DNA of 64,000 nt from Prauserella alba (GTDB lineage Bacteria; Actinomycetota; Actinomycetes; Mycobacteriales; Pseudonocardiaceae): assembly GCF_024171735.1 (NCBI RefSeq), contig NZ_JAMTCH010000003.1, positions 1,290,841 to 1,354,840 of the forward strand, read 5' to 3'. Shown piece by piece: positions 39,179 to 50,169 of the stretch (its first letter is position 1; each line of letters begins with the position of its first letter). Position numbers and translations under genes: made by a program. Under the pieces are notes generated by a model. It saw only the letters and a list, made by a program, of their open reading frames with translations, searched no databases and was not told the DNA's origin.

Positions 39179-40075
39179 TTAGGCCGGTAACGAGCCCGGC
39201 ACGGGCTGGGCGCCCACCTGGCTGACGACCTGGGCACCCAACCGCACCCCCGCGGTCAGGCAGTCAGGTATCGGCTCGCCGCGCAGGCGGGCGGTGAGCA
39301 GGCCGGCGTTGAACGCGTCCCCGGCGCCCGTGCTGTCGACACACGGCACGGGTTGCGCGGGCACGGTGCGCATCCCCTCGCCGTCGACCCAGGCGGCGCC
39401 GTCGAGCCCGGTGGTGACGGCGACGGCTCCCACGTGCCCGAGCAGTTCGTGTGCCGCCACCGGATCGCCGGACCCGGTGAGCGCGGCCAGCTCGGCGGCG
39501 TTGGGCAGCAGCAGGTCGACGCCGCGCACATCGGCGAGGAACCGGCCCGGGTCGGTGATGAGCGCTGCCGCCTGCGGATCCACCGACGTCGGCACCCCGG
39601 CCGTCCGTGCGGCTTCGAGCGCCGCCAGGCCCGCGGGCCGGGACGACGGATCCAGCAGCACGTACCCGGACAGGTGCAGGTGGTCGGCGCCTTCGAGCGC
39701 CGCAGGTCCCACCGCGGCGACGTCGGCGGGACCGAAACGCTTGTTGGCGCCCCGGTCGGGCAGCATCGTGCGCTGCCCGTCGGGGTCGACGAGCACGACG
39801 ACACAGCACGTCGCGGCGTCGGCGTCCACGGCGAACGCGCACGTGACGCCCGCCGCCTCCAGCTCCGTGCGCAGCAGCCGGCCACCGGGGTCGTCACCGA
39901 CGCGGGCGAGCAGCACCGGATCCGCGCCGGCCGCGCGCAGCCACAGGGCGGTGTTGGCGCCGGCCCCGCCGCCGGTCAGTCCCACACGTGCCCTGGTGTC
40001 GCCGCCGTGGACCAGCGGGCCCTCGTGCCGGGCCACGACGTCCAGGCCGGCGTCGCCGACCACGACGATCCTCAT
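39179..40075 (-). CDS. psuK: PfkB-family sugar kinase, probable pseudouridine kinase
   Basis: Ribokinase-family enzyme of 298 residues. The N-terminal glycine-rich stretch GLTGGGAGANTALWLRAAG and the C-terminal CVDSTGAGDAFNAGLL with the catalytic Asp are PfkB signatures 1 and 2. Its ATG overlaps the psuG stop (ATGA). The pairing with a pseudouridine-5'-phosphate glycosidase makes pseudouridine the likely substrate, which it would phosphorylate for cleavage by PsuG. Confidence 0.87.
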   Translation of the reverse strand: MRIVVVGDAGLDVVARHEGPLVHGGDTRARVGLTGGGAGANTALWLRAAGADPVLLARVGDDPGGRLLRTELEAAGVTCAFAVDADAATCCVVVLVDPDGQRTMLPDRGANKRFGPADVAAVGPAALEGADHLHLSGYVLLDPSSRPAGLAALEAARTAGVPTSVDPQAAALITDPGRFLADVRGVDLLLPNAAELAALTGSGDPVAAHELLGHVGAVAVTTGLDGAAWVDGEGMRTVPAQPVPCVDSTGAGDAFNAGLLTARLRGEPIPDCLTAGVRLGAQVVSQVGAQPVPGSLPA

Positions 40076-41040
40076 CGGGCGAGCTCCACGGCCACGCGGG
40101 AGGCGAGTTCGGCGTTGGCGACGACCAGTTCCTCGTTGGCGTCCAGGCTGGCACCGCCGGAAGCGGTGTGGAAGTGCTCCAGCAGGACCGGCGTGACGTC
40201 GGCGCCGCTCACCGCCGTCTCGCCGACCTTCGCCAGGCCCTCGGCGAGCAACCGGTCGTGCAGCTCGCGGTCCATCTCCGCCTCGGCCGGGATCGGATTG
40301 GCCAGCACCATGCCCGAGGAGGAGAACGCGCGATGCGCGGTCATCGCCCCGGCGACCTGGCCGGGGCCGTCGACCCGGTGCGGCACCGGCAGCCCCGAGG
40401 AACGCAGGTAGAAGGCGGGGAACTCGTCGACGCCGTAGCCGAGCACGGGGATCGAGCCGGTCTCCAGGACCTCCAAGGTCGCGGGGATGTCGAGGATGGA
40501 CTTCATGCCGGAGCACACCACGAGGATCGGCGTGCGGCCGAGCACGGCGAGGTCGGCGGAGACGTCCCAGGTCGTCGTCTCGCCCGGCGGGGGCAGGTGG
40601 ACGCCCCCGAGGCCGCCGGTGGCGAACACGCCGATGCCCGCGGCGTGGGCCAGCACGGACGTGCTGGCCACCGTCGTCGCGCCGGAGCGGCCCGAGGCCA
40701 TGGCGGGACCGAGGTCGCGGGCGGAGAGCTTGTCGAGGTCCTCGTCCGGTGAGCACACGCGTTCGAGCTGCGCGGTCGTCAGCCCCACCTGCGGGGTCCC
40801 GTCGAGGACCGCGATCGTGGCGGGCACGGCGCCCGCGCGGCGGACCGTGTCCTCGAGGCGGGCCGCGACCTCCAGGTTCCGGCCGGCAGGCAGCCCGTGC
40901 GAGAGGATCGTGCTCTCGAGCGCGACCACGGCGGCGCCGGCGTCGAGCGCCGCGGCGACCTCGGCCGACGGCGTCACGGGTGCGGTGGCGACGGGGTCGG
41001 CGGCGTGGCGGGGAGCGGCGGGGTGGGCAGTACTGGTCAC
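40072..41040 (-). CDS. psuG: Pseudouridine-5'-phosphate glycosidase PsuG
   Basis: Cleaves the C-C bond of pseudouridine 5'-phosphate to uracil and ribose 5-phosphate. The 322-residue chain has the family motifs VVALESTILSHGLPAGRNLEVA, IAVLDGTPQVGL, FATGGLGGVHL and ILVVCSGMKSILDIPATLE (given here in part). Length is close to E. coli PsuG (312). The GTG at 41040 with an AGGA upstream is used rather than the long N-terminal extension. With psuK it forms a two-gene salvage operon for RNA-derived pseudouridine. Confidence 0.93.
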   Translation of the reverse strand: MTSTAHPAAPRHAADPVATAPVTPSAEVAAALDAGAAVVALESTILSHGLPAGRNLEVAARLEDTVRRAGAVPATIAVLDGTPQVGLTTAQLERVCSPDEDLDKLSARDLGPAMASGRSGATTVASTSVLAHAAGIGVFATGGLGGVHLPPPGETTTWDVSADLAVLGRTPILVVCSGMKSILDIPATLEVLETGSIPVLGYGVDEFPAFYLRSSGLPVPHRVDGPGQVAGAMTAHRAFSSSGMVLANPIPAEAEMDRELHDRLLAEGLAKVGETAVSGADVTPVLLEHFHTASGGASLDANEELVVANAELASRVAVELAR

Positions 41041-41101
41041 AGCGGGCAATCCTGGCCCATAGGCATCCACTCGTGTGGCCGTGGGTGGCAAACTGGTGAA
41101 C

Positions 41102-41356
41102 ATGAGCACTGCAACGCTGCCTGATGTCGACACCCGCCCCGAGGGCACCGAGAGCACCGACGACGACGCCCCCGAGGTGTTCCACTACGTGCAGAAGAAC
41201 AAGATCGCCGAGAGCGCGGTCATGGGCACGCACGTGGTGGCGCTCTGCGGCGAGGTCTTCCCGGTCACCAAGTCCGCCAAGCCGGGTTCGCCGGTGTGCC
41301 CCGACTGCAAGAAGGTCTTCGAAGGCCTGCCACCCGGCGGCGGCGACGACGAGTGA
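41102..41356 (+). CDS. DUF3039 small zinc-ribbon-like protein
   Basis: An 84-residue protein conserved in actinobacteria (DUF3039), function unknown. It contains His and Cys in VMGTHVVALCGEVFPV and CPDCKKVF, a possible zinc site. The N-terminus is acidic and the C-terminus ends in a Gly/Asp tail. It is divergent from psuG by 61 bases. Confidence 0.85.
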   Translation: MSTATLPDVDTRPEGTESTDDDAPEVFHYVQKNKIAESAVMGTHVVALCGEVFPVTKSAKPGSPVCPDCKKVFEGLPPGGGDDE

Positions 41357-41369
41357 CCCGGCCGGTCGT

Positions 41370-41425
41370 GCGGCCGTGGCGGAACTGAGCCGGCCTGCCG
41401 GCCCGCTCCGGTCCGCCACGGCCGC
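41370..41425. terminator. Bidirectional hairpin terminator
   Basis: A perfect 14 bp inverted repeat (41370-41383 with 41412-41425) with a second small stem in the loop lies between the convergent DUF3039 and YihY genes. Confidence 0.7.
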
Positions 41426-41429
41426 CCCG

Positions 41430-42839
41430 TCACGCGTCGGCCGCCCGGTCGCCTGCCCGCCGCTCGCCGTCCCGCGGAGCCGTGTCCGGCGGGGCGCTGT
41501 CCGACCGAGCGGGAGCGCTGTCCGGCGGGGCGCTGTCCGACCGAGCGGGAGCGCTGTCCGGCGGGGCGCTGTCCGACCGAGCGGAGTCAGCTGGAGCGCT
41601 GTCCGATGGAGCCCGGTCTGATGGAGCGCTGTCCGGTGTCCCTTCCCGGACGGTGTCGTCCTGCGTGGCGCGGTTCTGCGTGGACTCGTCCCGGGGCCCG
41701 CTTCCGGGGGCCTCGGACCGGGGTTCGTGTCGCCGGGGCCTGCGGAGCGGCAGGGTGGTGCGGCTGGACAGGGGCCGGCTCTCGTCGGCCTTGATCCGTT
41801 CCGCGGCCCGTTCCCGTTCGAGTCGCTGCCAGGCACGTCGCTGTCTGCGGGTCGGCTTGGCGGGCCAGAGCTCCTGGATGGCGCTGTTGAAATAGGCCCC
41901 CGCAACGATGGCCAGGCCGATGAAGAACGCGAACAGCAGGAACGCGATCGGGGTGGCGAGGGCGCCGTAGGTGTAGCCGGTCGTCGTGATCCACCCGATG
42001 TAGAGGCGCAGGCCCACGCTGGAGAGCAGGAAGATCACCATCGCGAGCACGGCGCCGGGCAGCCCGCGGTGCCAGGGGAGTTTGCGCGGCAGTGAGAGCT
42101 TGTACAGCGTCGCCAGTGCGAGCACGAGCGCCACCCCGGCCGTCGGGTAGTACAGCGTGCCGACCCACGCCGACACGGTCGGTCTCCAGTCCGGAGGGAA
42201 GAAGTCGGGCAGCAGGTCCGGCCCGATCGCGATGATCGGCAGGCCGACGATGAGCAACGCCAGGCTCGCCATGTACAGCAGCAGCGCGAAGATCCGCTGC
42301 CACACCTCGTTGCGCACCCCGTACTGGTCGTGGGCGACCGTGATGGCGTCGACGAACGAGGACATCGCCGACGATCCCGCCCATAGCGAGATCAGGAAAC
42401 CGACGGAGACGATCTCACCTTTGCCCGTGGTCAGGATGTCGTCGACCGTCGGTTCGATGATCCGCTGGACCACGCTCTCGCTGAAGATCGTGTCGGCGAA
42501 CCCGATGATGTTGTCGTGGACCCTGGTCACGACCTGCTGGCCGAACCAGTCGCCGAGGTAGCCGAGGCTGCCGAGCAGTCCCAGCAGCAACGGCGGGAGG
42601 GACAGGGTCTGCCAGAAGGCGGCCTCGGCGGCCTCCGAGAAGATGTTGCCTTCCCACGCCTTGTTCATCGTGCGGCCGAGCAGGCGCAGTGGGCGGGTGC
42701 GGCGTCGCGGTTGCTCCCGGTCACCCGAAGGGGCGCCCTCCGGCGGGCCCGCAGGGCGCCCTTCGGAGCCGGCGTCGCCGCCGCCCGCGGGTGCGGACGC
42801 GTCGTCGCCGGTGGGCCGGCCGGTGTTCTGGTCGTTCAT
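41430..42839 (-). CDS. YihY/virulence factor BrkB family membrane protein
   Basis: Integral membrane protein of 469 residues. The family core runs from about residue 55 (NIFSEAAEAAFWQTLSLPP) through six or so helices, including ISLWAGSSAMSSFVDAIT and WITTTGYTYGALATPIAFLL. The family was once called RNase BN but is not an RNase; its function is unclear. The 160-residue cytoplasmic tail is Arg-rich, then consists of DSAPPDSAPARS repeats. The start may be 42839 or the in-frame ATG at 42860. Confidence 0.87.
   Translation of the reverse strand: MNDQNTGRPTGDDASAPAGGGDAGSEGRPAGPPEGAPSGDREQPRRRTRPLRLLGRTMNKAWEGNIFSEAAEAAFWQTLSLPPLLLGLLGSLGYLGDWFGQQVVTRVHDNIIGFADTIFSESVVQRIIEPTVDDILTTGKGEIVSVGFLISLWAGSSAMSSFVDAITVAHDQYGVRNEVWQRIFALLLYMASLALLIVGLPIIAIGPDLLPDFFPPDWRPTVSAWVGTLYYPTAGVALVLALATLYKLSLPRKLPWHRGLPGAVLAMVIFLLSSVGLRLYIGWITTTGYTYGALATPIAFLLFAFFIGLAIVAGAYFNSAIQELWPAKPTRRQRRAWQRLERERAAERIKADESRPLSSRTTLPLRRPRRHEPRSEAPGSGPRDESTQNRATQDDTVREGTPDSAPSDRAPSDSAPADSARSDSAPPDSAPARSDSAPPDSAPARSDSAPPDTAPRDGERRAGDRAADA
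41491..41590 (-). repeat. 36-bp tandem repeats in the YihY gene tail
   Basis: Two exact 36-bp units (41491-41526, 41527-41562) and most of a third encode 12-residue Asp/Ser/Ala/Pro repeats at the C-terminus. The unit length keeps the frame, so copy number can vary. Confidence 0.85.
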
Positions 42840-43185
42840 GACGGTCCCAGCATGGTCCATCGGCGCCGAATCGGCGCGTTCGCCCGTGCGATCGGCCTCG
42901 GCGTGTCGCGGGGAAACGCCTCGCGGGGCGACCCGGCGGGCCCGGCCGTGAGCCGATCCCGTCGGACGGTCCGGGTACTCTCTCCGATGCGCCCTCACCA
43001 CGACGGCCGCCAGCGGAGCCGGCCAGCGCGGGAGGGTTTTGCTGTGCGGGCCCGCGGTGGGTGGCCGCGAGCACGTCACCGGCGCGCGGCCGGTGTTGTC
43101 GGTCCTGGTGGGAAAGGGGAGTGCATCGGCTGTGTCGGCGACGTCGGACCAGAGGTCGGCTCACGCGCACCGTGAGGAGCGCGCC
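42840..43185. other. Divergent intergenic region, YihY gene and helicase
   Basis: About 346 bases between two divergent genes that should hold both promoters. The helicase frame stays open leftwards to 43039 with possible GTG starts, so part may be coding. No motif stands out. Confidence 0.4.
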
Positions 43186-44913
43186 GTGTCCGCACCGGAG
43201 CCCGACAGCGATGCGACGGCCCGGCCCCTGCGCGCGTGGCAGCGGCGGGCGCTGACGAAGTACCTCACGCAGCGGCCCAAGGATTTCCTCGCCGTGGCGA
43301 CGCCGGGTGCCGGTAAGACGGTGTTCGGGCTGCGGGTGGCGGCCGAGCTGCTGGCCGATCGGACGATCGAGGCGATCACGATCGTCACCCCGACCGAGCA
43401 CCTCAAACACCAGTGGGCCGCGTCCGCGGCGGCCGCGGGCATCGCGATCGATTCGAACTTCCGCAACACCACGGGTGTCACGTCCTCGGACTACCAGGGT
43501 GTGGCGGTCACGTATGCGCAGATCGCCGCCCATCCGAACCTGCACCGTGTCCGCACGGAGAACCGCAAGACGCTGGTGATCCTCGACGAGATCCACCACG
43601 CGGGTGATGCCAAGTCGTGGGGGGAGGCCGTCGAGGAGGCGTGCACGCCCGCGGTCCGCAGACTGGCGCTGACCGGTACGCCGTTCCGCAGTGACGACTC
43701 GCCCATCCCGTTCGTCACCTACGAACCCGACGCGGACGGAGCCCTCCGCAGCAAGGCCGACAGCAGCTACAACTACGCCGACGCGCTCGCCGACGGCGTC
43801 GTGCGGCCGGTCGTGTTCCTGGCCTACTCCGGGGAGGCGTCGTGGCGCACCAGTGCGGGCGACGAGTTCACCGCGCGGCTGGGGGAACCGCTGACGGCGG
43901 AGCAGACCGCGCGGGCCTGGCGCACGGCCCTCGACCCGGGTGGGGAATGGGTGCCGTCGGTGCTGCAGGCCGCCGACACGCGGCTGTCCCAGCTGCGGGC
44001 CAACGGGATTCCGGACGCCGGCGGGCTCGTGATCGCCAGCGACCAGGACTCCGCACGCGCCTACGCGAAGATTCTGCAGCGCATCGCGGGGGAACAGCCG
44101 GTGGTGGTGCTCTCCGACGATCCGAAGGCGACTCGGCGAATCGGCGAGTTCGCCGAGTCGACGGAACGGTGGCTGGTCGCCGTGCGGATGGTGTCCGAGG
44201 GCGTGGACGTGCCGCGGCTGGCGGTCGGGGTCTACGCCACGAGCGCCTCGACGCCGCTGTTCTTCGCGCAGGCCATCGGCCGTTTCGTGCGTGCCCGAAA
44301 GCCGGGGGAGACGGCGAGTATCTTCCTGCCGAGCGTGCCGGTGCTGCTCGAACTGGCCAGCCAGCTGGAGGCCGAACGCGACCACGTGCTCGGCAAACCG
44401 CACCGGGAGTCCGACGGCTGGGACGACGAGCTGCTGCTCGCGGCCAACCGCACCGAGGACGAGCCCGGTGAGGAGGAGAAGGCGTTCACCTCCCTGGGCG
44501 CTTCGGCCGAGCTCGACCAGGTGATCTACGACGGCGACTCGTTCGGTACCGCCGTGTTCTCCGGCAGCGAGGAGGAGCAGGAGTACCTGGGCCTGCCGGG
44601 CCTGCTCGAGCCCGATCAGGTGCGGGCACTGCTGCGCAAGCGGCAGGAGGAACAGCTCGCCGACGAGCAGCGGCGGAAGCCGAAACAGCCCGAGTCCGCA
44701 CCCGAACCCCCGGCGCGCCCGCAGGCGGTCGGGGAGCGGATCCACTCGCTGCGCAAGGAGCTGAACACGCTCGTCGGTGTGTACCACCACCGGACGAAGA
44801 AGCCGCACGGTGCGATCCACAACGAGCTGCGCCGGATCTGCGGCGGCCCGCCGACGGCGATGGCGACCGTCGAGCAGCTCGAGGAGCGCATCGCGACCCT
44901 GCGCTCGTGGTGA
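43186..44913 (+). CDS. DEAD/DEAH-box superfamily 2 helicase
   Basis: ATP-dependent helicase or nuclease-like SF2 protein of 575 residues. Motif I is ATPGAGKTVFG near residue 42, motif II LVILDEIHHAGD, motif III ALTGTPFRSD, motif V VRMVSEGVDVPRLAVGVYAT and motif VI FAQAIGRFVRARKPGE. The C-terminal 130 residues are charged, with a predicted coiled segment (LLRKRQEEQLADEQRR) and an end domain IHNELRRICGGPP. The GTG at 43186 is favoured by GAGGAG 8 bases upstream; GTG at 43132 is possible. Substrate (DNA or RNA) is not known. Confidence 0.88.
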   Translation: MSAPEPDSDATARPLRAWQRRALTKYLTQRPKDFLAVATPGAGKTVFGLRVAAELLADRTIEAITIVTPTEHLKHQWAASAAAAGIAIDSNFRNTTGVTSSDYQGVAVTYAQIAAHPNLHRVRTENRKTLVILDEIHHAGDAKSWGEAVEEACTPAVRRLALTGTPFRSDDSPIPFVTYEPDADGALRSKADSSYNYADALADGVVRPVVFLAYSGEASWRTSAGDEFTARLGEPLTAEQTARAWRTALDPGGEWVPSVLQAADTRLSQLRANGIPDAGGLVIASDQDSARAYAKILQRIAGEQPVVVLSDDPKATRRIGEFAESTERWLVAVRMVSEGVDVPRLAVGVYATSASTPLFFAQAIGRFVRARKPGETASIFLPSVPVLLELASQLEAERDHVLGKPHRESDGWDDELLLAANRTEDEPGEEEKAFTSLGASAELDQVIYDGDSFGTAVFSGSEEEQEYLGLPGLLEPDQVRALLRKRQEEQLADEQRRKPKQPESAPEPPARPQAVGERIHSLRKELNTLVGVYHHRTKKPHGAIHNELRRICGGPPTAMATVEQLEERIATLRSW

Positions 44914-45024
44914 CCGCCGTACCGGGACGCCGGACCGGAGACAGGGCGTGGACCAGAGGTAGGACGTGGGACCGGAGATAGGGCGTCCCCGGGGCGAGCG
45001 TGGCCCGGGAACGGTGTGGAACCG

Positions 45025-45061
45025 AGAAGGGGCGGAACCCGAACCGGGTTCCGCCCCTTCT
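45025..45061. terminator. Hairpin terminator after the helicase gene
   Basis: A 17 bp perfect stem (45025-45041 with 45045-45061) with a 3-base loop. Between convergent helicase and DUF7455 genes. Confidence 0.78.
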
Positions 45062-45177
45062 GCGTGTCGGCTACTGGTGTCATGTCGGTGCGAGTCTCAC
45101 AGCGGCGCTCTCGGTCCCGCTCCGCTGCGCCCCGCCCCGACGCCGGACAAGCCGTGACGACGGCTGGTGATGGCTAC

Positions 45178-45357
45178 TCAGCGCTGAATGTCGGCGTCCT
45201 GTTCCTTCAGCTTGGCCTCGTACTCACGGCCGTGGTGTCCGCAGAAGAGCAGTTCGCCGCCGCTGGGGAGTACCGCTCGCAACTGGGCTGCGGCTCCGCA
45301 CCGGTCGCAACGGTCCGCGCGGGTCAGTTCGGGGCGGGTGAGCGTCGGTGAAGTCAT
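45178..45357 (-). CDS. DUF7455-type small zinc-ribbon protein
   Basis: A 59-residue protein of unknown function with CDRCGAAAQ and FCGHHGREYE, which together look like a treble-clef or zinc-ribbon site (CxxC plus CxHH). Start ATG at 45357 has a GGAGGGAG site. Small proteins of this kind are regularly found near sigA in actinobacteria. Confidence 0.82.
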   Translation of the reverse strand: MTSPTLTRPELTRADRCDRCGAAAQLRAVLPSGGELLFCGHHGREYEAKLKEQDADIQR

Positions 45358-45621
45358 GGGAGTCTCCCTCCGTCCCGGCATCGGCGCGCCGATGCCATCA
45401 ATTCAGCCGCGAGAACGAAGTCGGCTCTGGTTGCCGCTTCCGTTGTTCGCTGCCGTCCACTCTTACAGACGTTTTGGCGCCCGCAAGTGTTCCCGCGCCG
45501 GTGGGAGGTGTGTCACGTCGCGGCCGTCCTTGCGTCGGCGGCCGTTTCGTGCGTGGTCATCGCGGCGGGTCCGGCAGGGCCCTCAACTGGGCGTTCTCGG
45601 TGGTCGGGCACCATCGTCGAC

Positions 45622-46494
45622 GTGGATATCTCGGCTGCAAAACGGCGGATCGACACGGTTCCCGCACCTGCCCTGTTCGTTCTCAGCGGAATTTCGATCT
45701 ACGTGGGCGCAGCCGTGGCCGTGTGGCTGTTCGACGCCTCGACCCCGGCGGGAGTGGCCTGGTTGCGCTGCCTCGGCGCGGCTGTGATTCTTCTCGCATG
45801 GCGCAGGCCTGGCCGGGCTGCGTGGCGGGGCAGGCCGTTGCTGCTGGCCGGCACGTTCGGCGTGGTCACGGCCCTGATGAACGTCGTCTACTACGAGGCG
45901 ATCGCCCGGCTGCCCCTCGGCACGGCCACGGCCATCGAGTTCGTCGGGCCGGTGCTGGTCGCCGCGCTCGGATCCCGGACGAAGCGGGACTTCGCCGCAC
46001 TGGTCCTCGTGGTCGCCGGTGTGCTGGCGATCGCCGACGTGCAGTGGAGCGGCAGCCCGGCGGGTGTGGCGTTCGCACTGGCGGCCGCGGCGGCATGGGC
46101 CGGGTACATCGTGCTCGGCAAGAAGGTGGCTCTCGGCGGCAACGGAATCGACAGCCTCGCGGTGGGCTTCACGGTGGCGACCGTGGTGCTGAGCCCGCTG
46201 GCGCTCGGCACGGGCGGTGTGTGGGCCGAGCCGGACCTGCTGCTGCTCGGTATCGGGGTCGGACTGCTGTCGACCGTCGTGCCGTACGGGCTGGATCAGG
46301 TGGTGTTGCGGCGGGTCGGGCAGGCTCGCTTCGCCGTGCTGCTGGCCCTGCTGCCGGTGACCGCGACACTGGTCGGCCTGGTGGTGCTGCGGCAGGTGCC
46401 GGCGCTCACGGAGGCTCTCGGCATCCTCGCCGTGGTGTGCGGGGTGCTGCTGCGTTCGCGGGGTTCGGAGGAGACGGTGCGCGAACCGCCGTGA
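45622..46494 (+). CDS. DMT-superfamily EamA transporter (RhtA-like exporter)
   Basis: Membrane protein of 290 residues with ten hydrophobic segments in two EamA repeats. The first repeat has NVVYYEAIARLPLGTATAIEF and VLVAALGSRTKRDF; the second has VVPYGLDQVVLRRVGQARFA and LLALLPVTATLVGLVVL. These are like RhtA, an exporter of threonine/homoserine and related amino acids. The GTG at 45622 is used; a longer N-terminus from 45487 has no hydrophobic or family support. It converges with sigA. Confidence 0.87.
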   Translation: MDISAAKRRIDTVPAPALFVLSGISIYVGAAVAVWLFDASTPAGVAWLRCLGAAVILLAWRRPGRAAWRGRPLLLAGTFGVVTALMNVVYYEAIARLPLGTATAIEFVGPVLVAALGSRTKRDFAALVLVVAGVLAIADVQWSGSPAGVAFALAAAAAWAGYIVLGKKVALGGNGIDSLAVGFTVATVVLSPLALGTGGVWAEPDLLLLGIGVGLLSTVVPYGLDQVVLRRVGQARFAVLLALLPVTATLVGLVVLRQVPALTEALGILAVVCGVLLRSRGSEETVREPP

Positions 46495-46679
46495 TTCCGG
46501 GGTCCGGCTCGGCCGCTGCCACCGGCGCCGCGTCGTCCGGCCACTGTGGACGGCGGTACGGATCGTCGCCCGATGACGGGGAAAGCGACCCTGCCGGCGC
46601 CTGACACGTCCACACCGGACCCGACGGAACCCCGGCACCGTGGCCGCGGTCCTCGGCGGCGGCCTGCCGATACGACAAC

Positions 46680-46712
46680 GGCCGCCGACCCGCGGTGTGC
46701 GGGCCGGCGGCC
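46680..46712. terminator. Hairpin terminator after sigA
   Basis: Arms 46680-46693 and 46699-46712 pair over 14 bp with one mismatch around a 5-base loop, 29 bases after the sigA stop. Confidence 0.68.
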
Positions 46713-46740
46713 GGGTGCCGGGCGACGCTGGCGCCGGTCG

Positions 46741-48126
46741 TCAGTCCAGGTAGTCCCGCAGGACCTGGGACCGCGACGGGTGCCGCAACTTGGACATCGT
46801 CTTCGACTCGATCTGCCGGATCCGCTCGCGCGTGACGCCGTAGACCTGACCGATCTCGTCTAAAGTCCTCGGCTGGCCGTCGGTGAGGCCGAACCGCAGC
46901 CGCACCACGCCGGCTTCGCGCTCGGACAGCGTCTGCAGCACCGACTGGAGCTGGTCCTGCAGCAGCGTGAACGACACGGCGTCGACCGCGACGACCGCCT
47001 CGGAGTCCTCGATGAAGTCGCCGAGCTGCGAATCGCCCTCGTCGCCGATGGTCTGGTCGAGCGAGATCGGCTCGCGGGCGTACTGCTGGATCTCCAGGAC
47101 CTTCTCCGGGGAGATGTCCATCTCCTTGGCGAGCTCTTCGGGGGTGGGCTCGCGGCCGAGGTCCTGAAGCAGCTCACGCTGGATACGGCCCAGCTTGTTG
47201 ATGACCTCGACCATGTGCACCGGGATACGGATGGTGCGGGCCTGGTCGGCCATCGCGCGGGTGATCGCCTGGCGGATCCACCACGTGGCGTACGTGGAGA
47301 ACTTGAAGCCCTTGGTGTAGTCGAACTTCTCGACCGCGCGGATCAGGCCCAGGTTGCCCTCCTGGATCAGGTCCAGGAACGCCATGCCACGGCCGGTGTA
47401 GCGCTTGGCCAGCGACACGACCAGTCGCAGGTTGGCTTCGAGCAGGTGACTCTTCGCGCGCTCGCCGTCGCGGATGATCCACTTGAGGTCGCGGCGCATC
47501 TGGGTGGTGAGCTTCTCGCCCTTTTCCTCGATGACGCGCATGCGCTCGGAGGCGTACAGGCCGGCCTCGATGCGCTTGGCGAGCTCGACCTCTTCCTCCG
47601 CGTTCAGGAGGGCGACCTTGCCGATCTGCTTCAGGTAGGCGCGGACCGAGTCGGCCGACGCGGTGAGCTCGGCGTCCTTGCGGGCCTGCCGCAGGGCCTC
47701 CGACTCCTCCTCGTCCCAGACGAAGTCGCCGTCCGGGGACGTCTGCTTCTTCTTGCCGCTCGGAGCCTCCTCGGCTTCGGCCTCGGTCTCGGCCTCCTCG
47801 GCCTCCTCCTCGGTCACCGTGGCGTCGACGACATCCACCTCGACCGCGTCGACGTCGAGGTCGGACAGGTCGACGTCCTCGACATCGGCGCCGTCGAGGT
47901 CGGGTTCCTCGCCATCGGCCTTGGGCTTCGCCTTGGCCGAAGCCGTCGACTTGGCCGATTTGGTGGACTTGGCGGGAGACTTCTTCGCGGCCGTCTTGCG
48001 CGCAGGTTTGGTCGCTGTCGCTTCCGGTGCCTCGGCACCCTCGGCGGCCGCCGTCTCCTCGGCTGTCGCTTGCTCGGCGGCGCTCGTTGTCTTCGGCCCG
48101 CGGGTTGCGGTCTTTGCGGCTGCCAC
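46741..48126 (-). CDS. sigA: Principal RNA polymerase sigma factor SigA
   Basis: Housekeeping group 1 sigma factor of 461 residues. The N-terminal 150 residues are the Lys/Ala-rich then acidic 1.1-type region usual in actinobacteria. Region 1.2 starts at [19 protein letters not shown], region 2 has [18 protein letters not shown] and [18 protein letters not shown], and region 4.2 has [20 protein letters not shown]. The GTG at 48126 has AAAGGG upstream. It lies 234 bases after ppgK on the same strand, as Rv2703 follows Rv2702. Confidence 0.96.
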   Translation of the reverse strand: MAAAKTATRGPKTTSAAEQATAEETAAAEGAEAPEATATKPARKTAAKKSPAKSTKSAKSTASAKAKPKADGEEPDLDGADVEDVDLSDLDVDAVEVDVVDATVTEEEAEEAETEAEAEEAPSGKKKQTSPDGDFVWDEEESEALRQARKDAELTASADSVRAYLKQIGKVALLNAEEEVELAKRIEAGLYASERMRVIEEKGEKLTTQMRRDLKWIIRDGERAKSHLLEANLRLVVSLAKRYTGRGMAFLDLIQEGNLGLIRAVEKFDYTKGFKFSTYATWWIRQAITRAMADQARTIRIPVHMVEVINKLGRIQRELLQDLGREPTPEELAKEMDISPEKVLEIQQYAREPISLDQTIGDEGDSQLGDFIEDSEAVVAVDAVSFTLLQDQLQSVLQTLSEREAGVVRLRFGLTDGQPRTLDEIGQVYGVTRERIRQIESKTMSKLRHPSRSQVLRDYLD

Positions 48127-48360
48127 GTACGCCCTTTCGCAGCGGTCGATCATGACGAACCGGTACGCATGCGTCCCGGCTGCCTTGGATTCGGGGGACA
48201 TGCCCCCGGCCTGCGGTTTTGCATCCCGCAGTCGAGGGCCGTGTTCCATTGTAACGACGTCGCCGCGCAGGGTCGGGGCGCGATCATGTTTTTCGCCGCC
48301 GAAATCCCGCGGCCCGCCCGGTGAGCACGGCGTGGCGTGGGACGTCGTGGTGGTTACCGG

Positions 48361-49122
<762 letters not shown>

Positions 49123-49207
49123 CAGCGTCGCCCCTTTCCTACTCGATTCAGATTCCTGGCGGGAGACTGTAGCGGGACAGGCGGCCCCGTGTGGTCCTAT
49201 AGGTCCC

Positions 49208-50092
49208 GTGGACGCGATCGAACCCGAATCCGGAACTCCCGCCGCTGCCCGCTCCGCCGCCTCCGGTGCCGCGGCCGATGCCGCGCCGTCGTACGCCGAC
49301 CTGGTCGAGGTCGCCGAGCAGGTCGCCGTCGAGGCGGCCGCGTTCGTCGCGGCCGAACGCGAGTCGATGCTCGACGGCGCCGGTGTGGACGTGCAGACGA
49401 AGACGAGTCGGACCGACGTCGTCACGGCCGTGGACGTCGCCTCGGAGAAACTCATCCGCGCCCGTCTCTCCCAGCTGCGCCCGGGGGAGCCCGTCCTCGG
49501 TGAGGAGGGCGGTGGCGGCGACGGTGGCGACGGCCTCACGTGGGTGGCCGATCCGATCGACGGCACGGTGAACTTCCTGTACGGCCTACCGGACTTCGCC
49601 GTGTCCGTCGGGGCGCAGATCGACGGCGTGTCCGTCGCGGGCGCGGTCGTGGAACCGGTGAGCGGCCGCCGGTGGACGGCCACGCGTGGCGGCGGTGCGT
49701 GGCTCGACGGACGCAGGCTGACGGTGTCCCGGCCCGACGGGCTGGATATGGCGCTGGTCGGCACCGGCTTCAACTACGTGACCGAGCGGCGGAAGCGGCA
49801 GGCCGCGATGATCGCCGAACTTCTCGGCCGGGTGCGGGACATCCGCCGCGGCGGTTCGGCCGCACTCGACCTGTGCCACGTCGCGGCGGGCTGGCTGGAC
49901 GGCTACGCCGAGCACGGCCTCGCGCGGTGGGACTGGGCGGCCGGGGCGCTGTTGGCCGAGGAAGCGGGCGCCGTCGTGGCGCTTCCGGGACAGGACCCCG
50001 AACTCGGGAGCGACGGCACGCTGGCGGCCGCACCGGCCATCGCCGAACCACTGCGCAGGGCACTGATCGACTGCGGGATGGGCGGCATCTGA
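49208..50092 (+). CDS. suhB: Inositol monophosphatase family protein SuhB
   Basis: Mg-dependent phosphatase of 294 residues. Metal-binding motifs are GEEGGGGD (with an inserted Gly/Asp loop) and [15 protein letters not shown], the classic DPIDGT signature, with the third metal Asp in [16 protein letters not shown]. It probably dephosphorylates inositol monophosphate for phosphatidylinositol-type lipids. The GTG at 49208 is the only start that keeps the short Ala-rich N-terminus. Confidence 0.93.
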   Translation: MDAIEPESGTPAAARSAASGAAADAAPSYADLVEVAEQVAVEAAAFVAAERESMLDGAGVDVQTKTSRTDVVTAVDVASEKLIRARLSQLRPGEPVLGEEGGGGDGGDGLTWVADPIDGTVNFLYGLPDFAVSVGAQIDGVSVAGAVVEPVSGRRWTATRGGGAWLDGRRLTVSRPDGLDMALVGTGFNYVTERRKRQAAMIAELLGRVRDIRRGGSAALDLCHVAAGWLDGYAEHGLARWDWAAGALLAEEAGAVVALPGQDPELGSDGTLAAAPAIAEPLRRALIDCGMGGI

Positions 50093-50169
50093 CCACGGGG
50101 CACCCGGCGACGATCGTTCCCCGGCGACGGAGTGGGTGACACGGCGCCGAGGAACCGGTGCCGAGGTTC

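Noticed and set aside
41491-41590. CRISPR-like array
   Set aside because: The 36-bp units are direct tandem copies without spacers and are translated as part of a protein tail.
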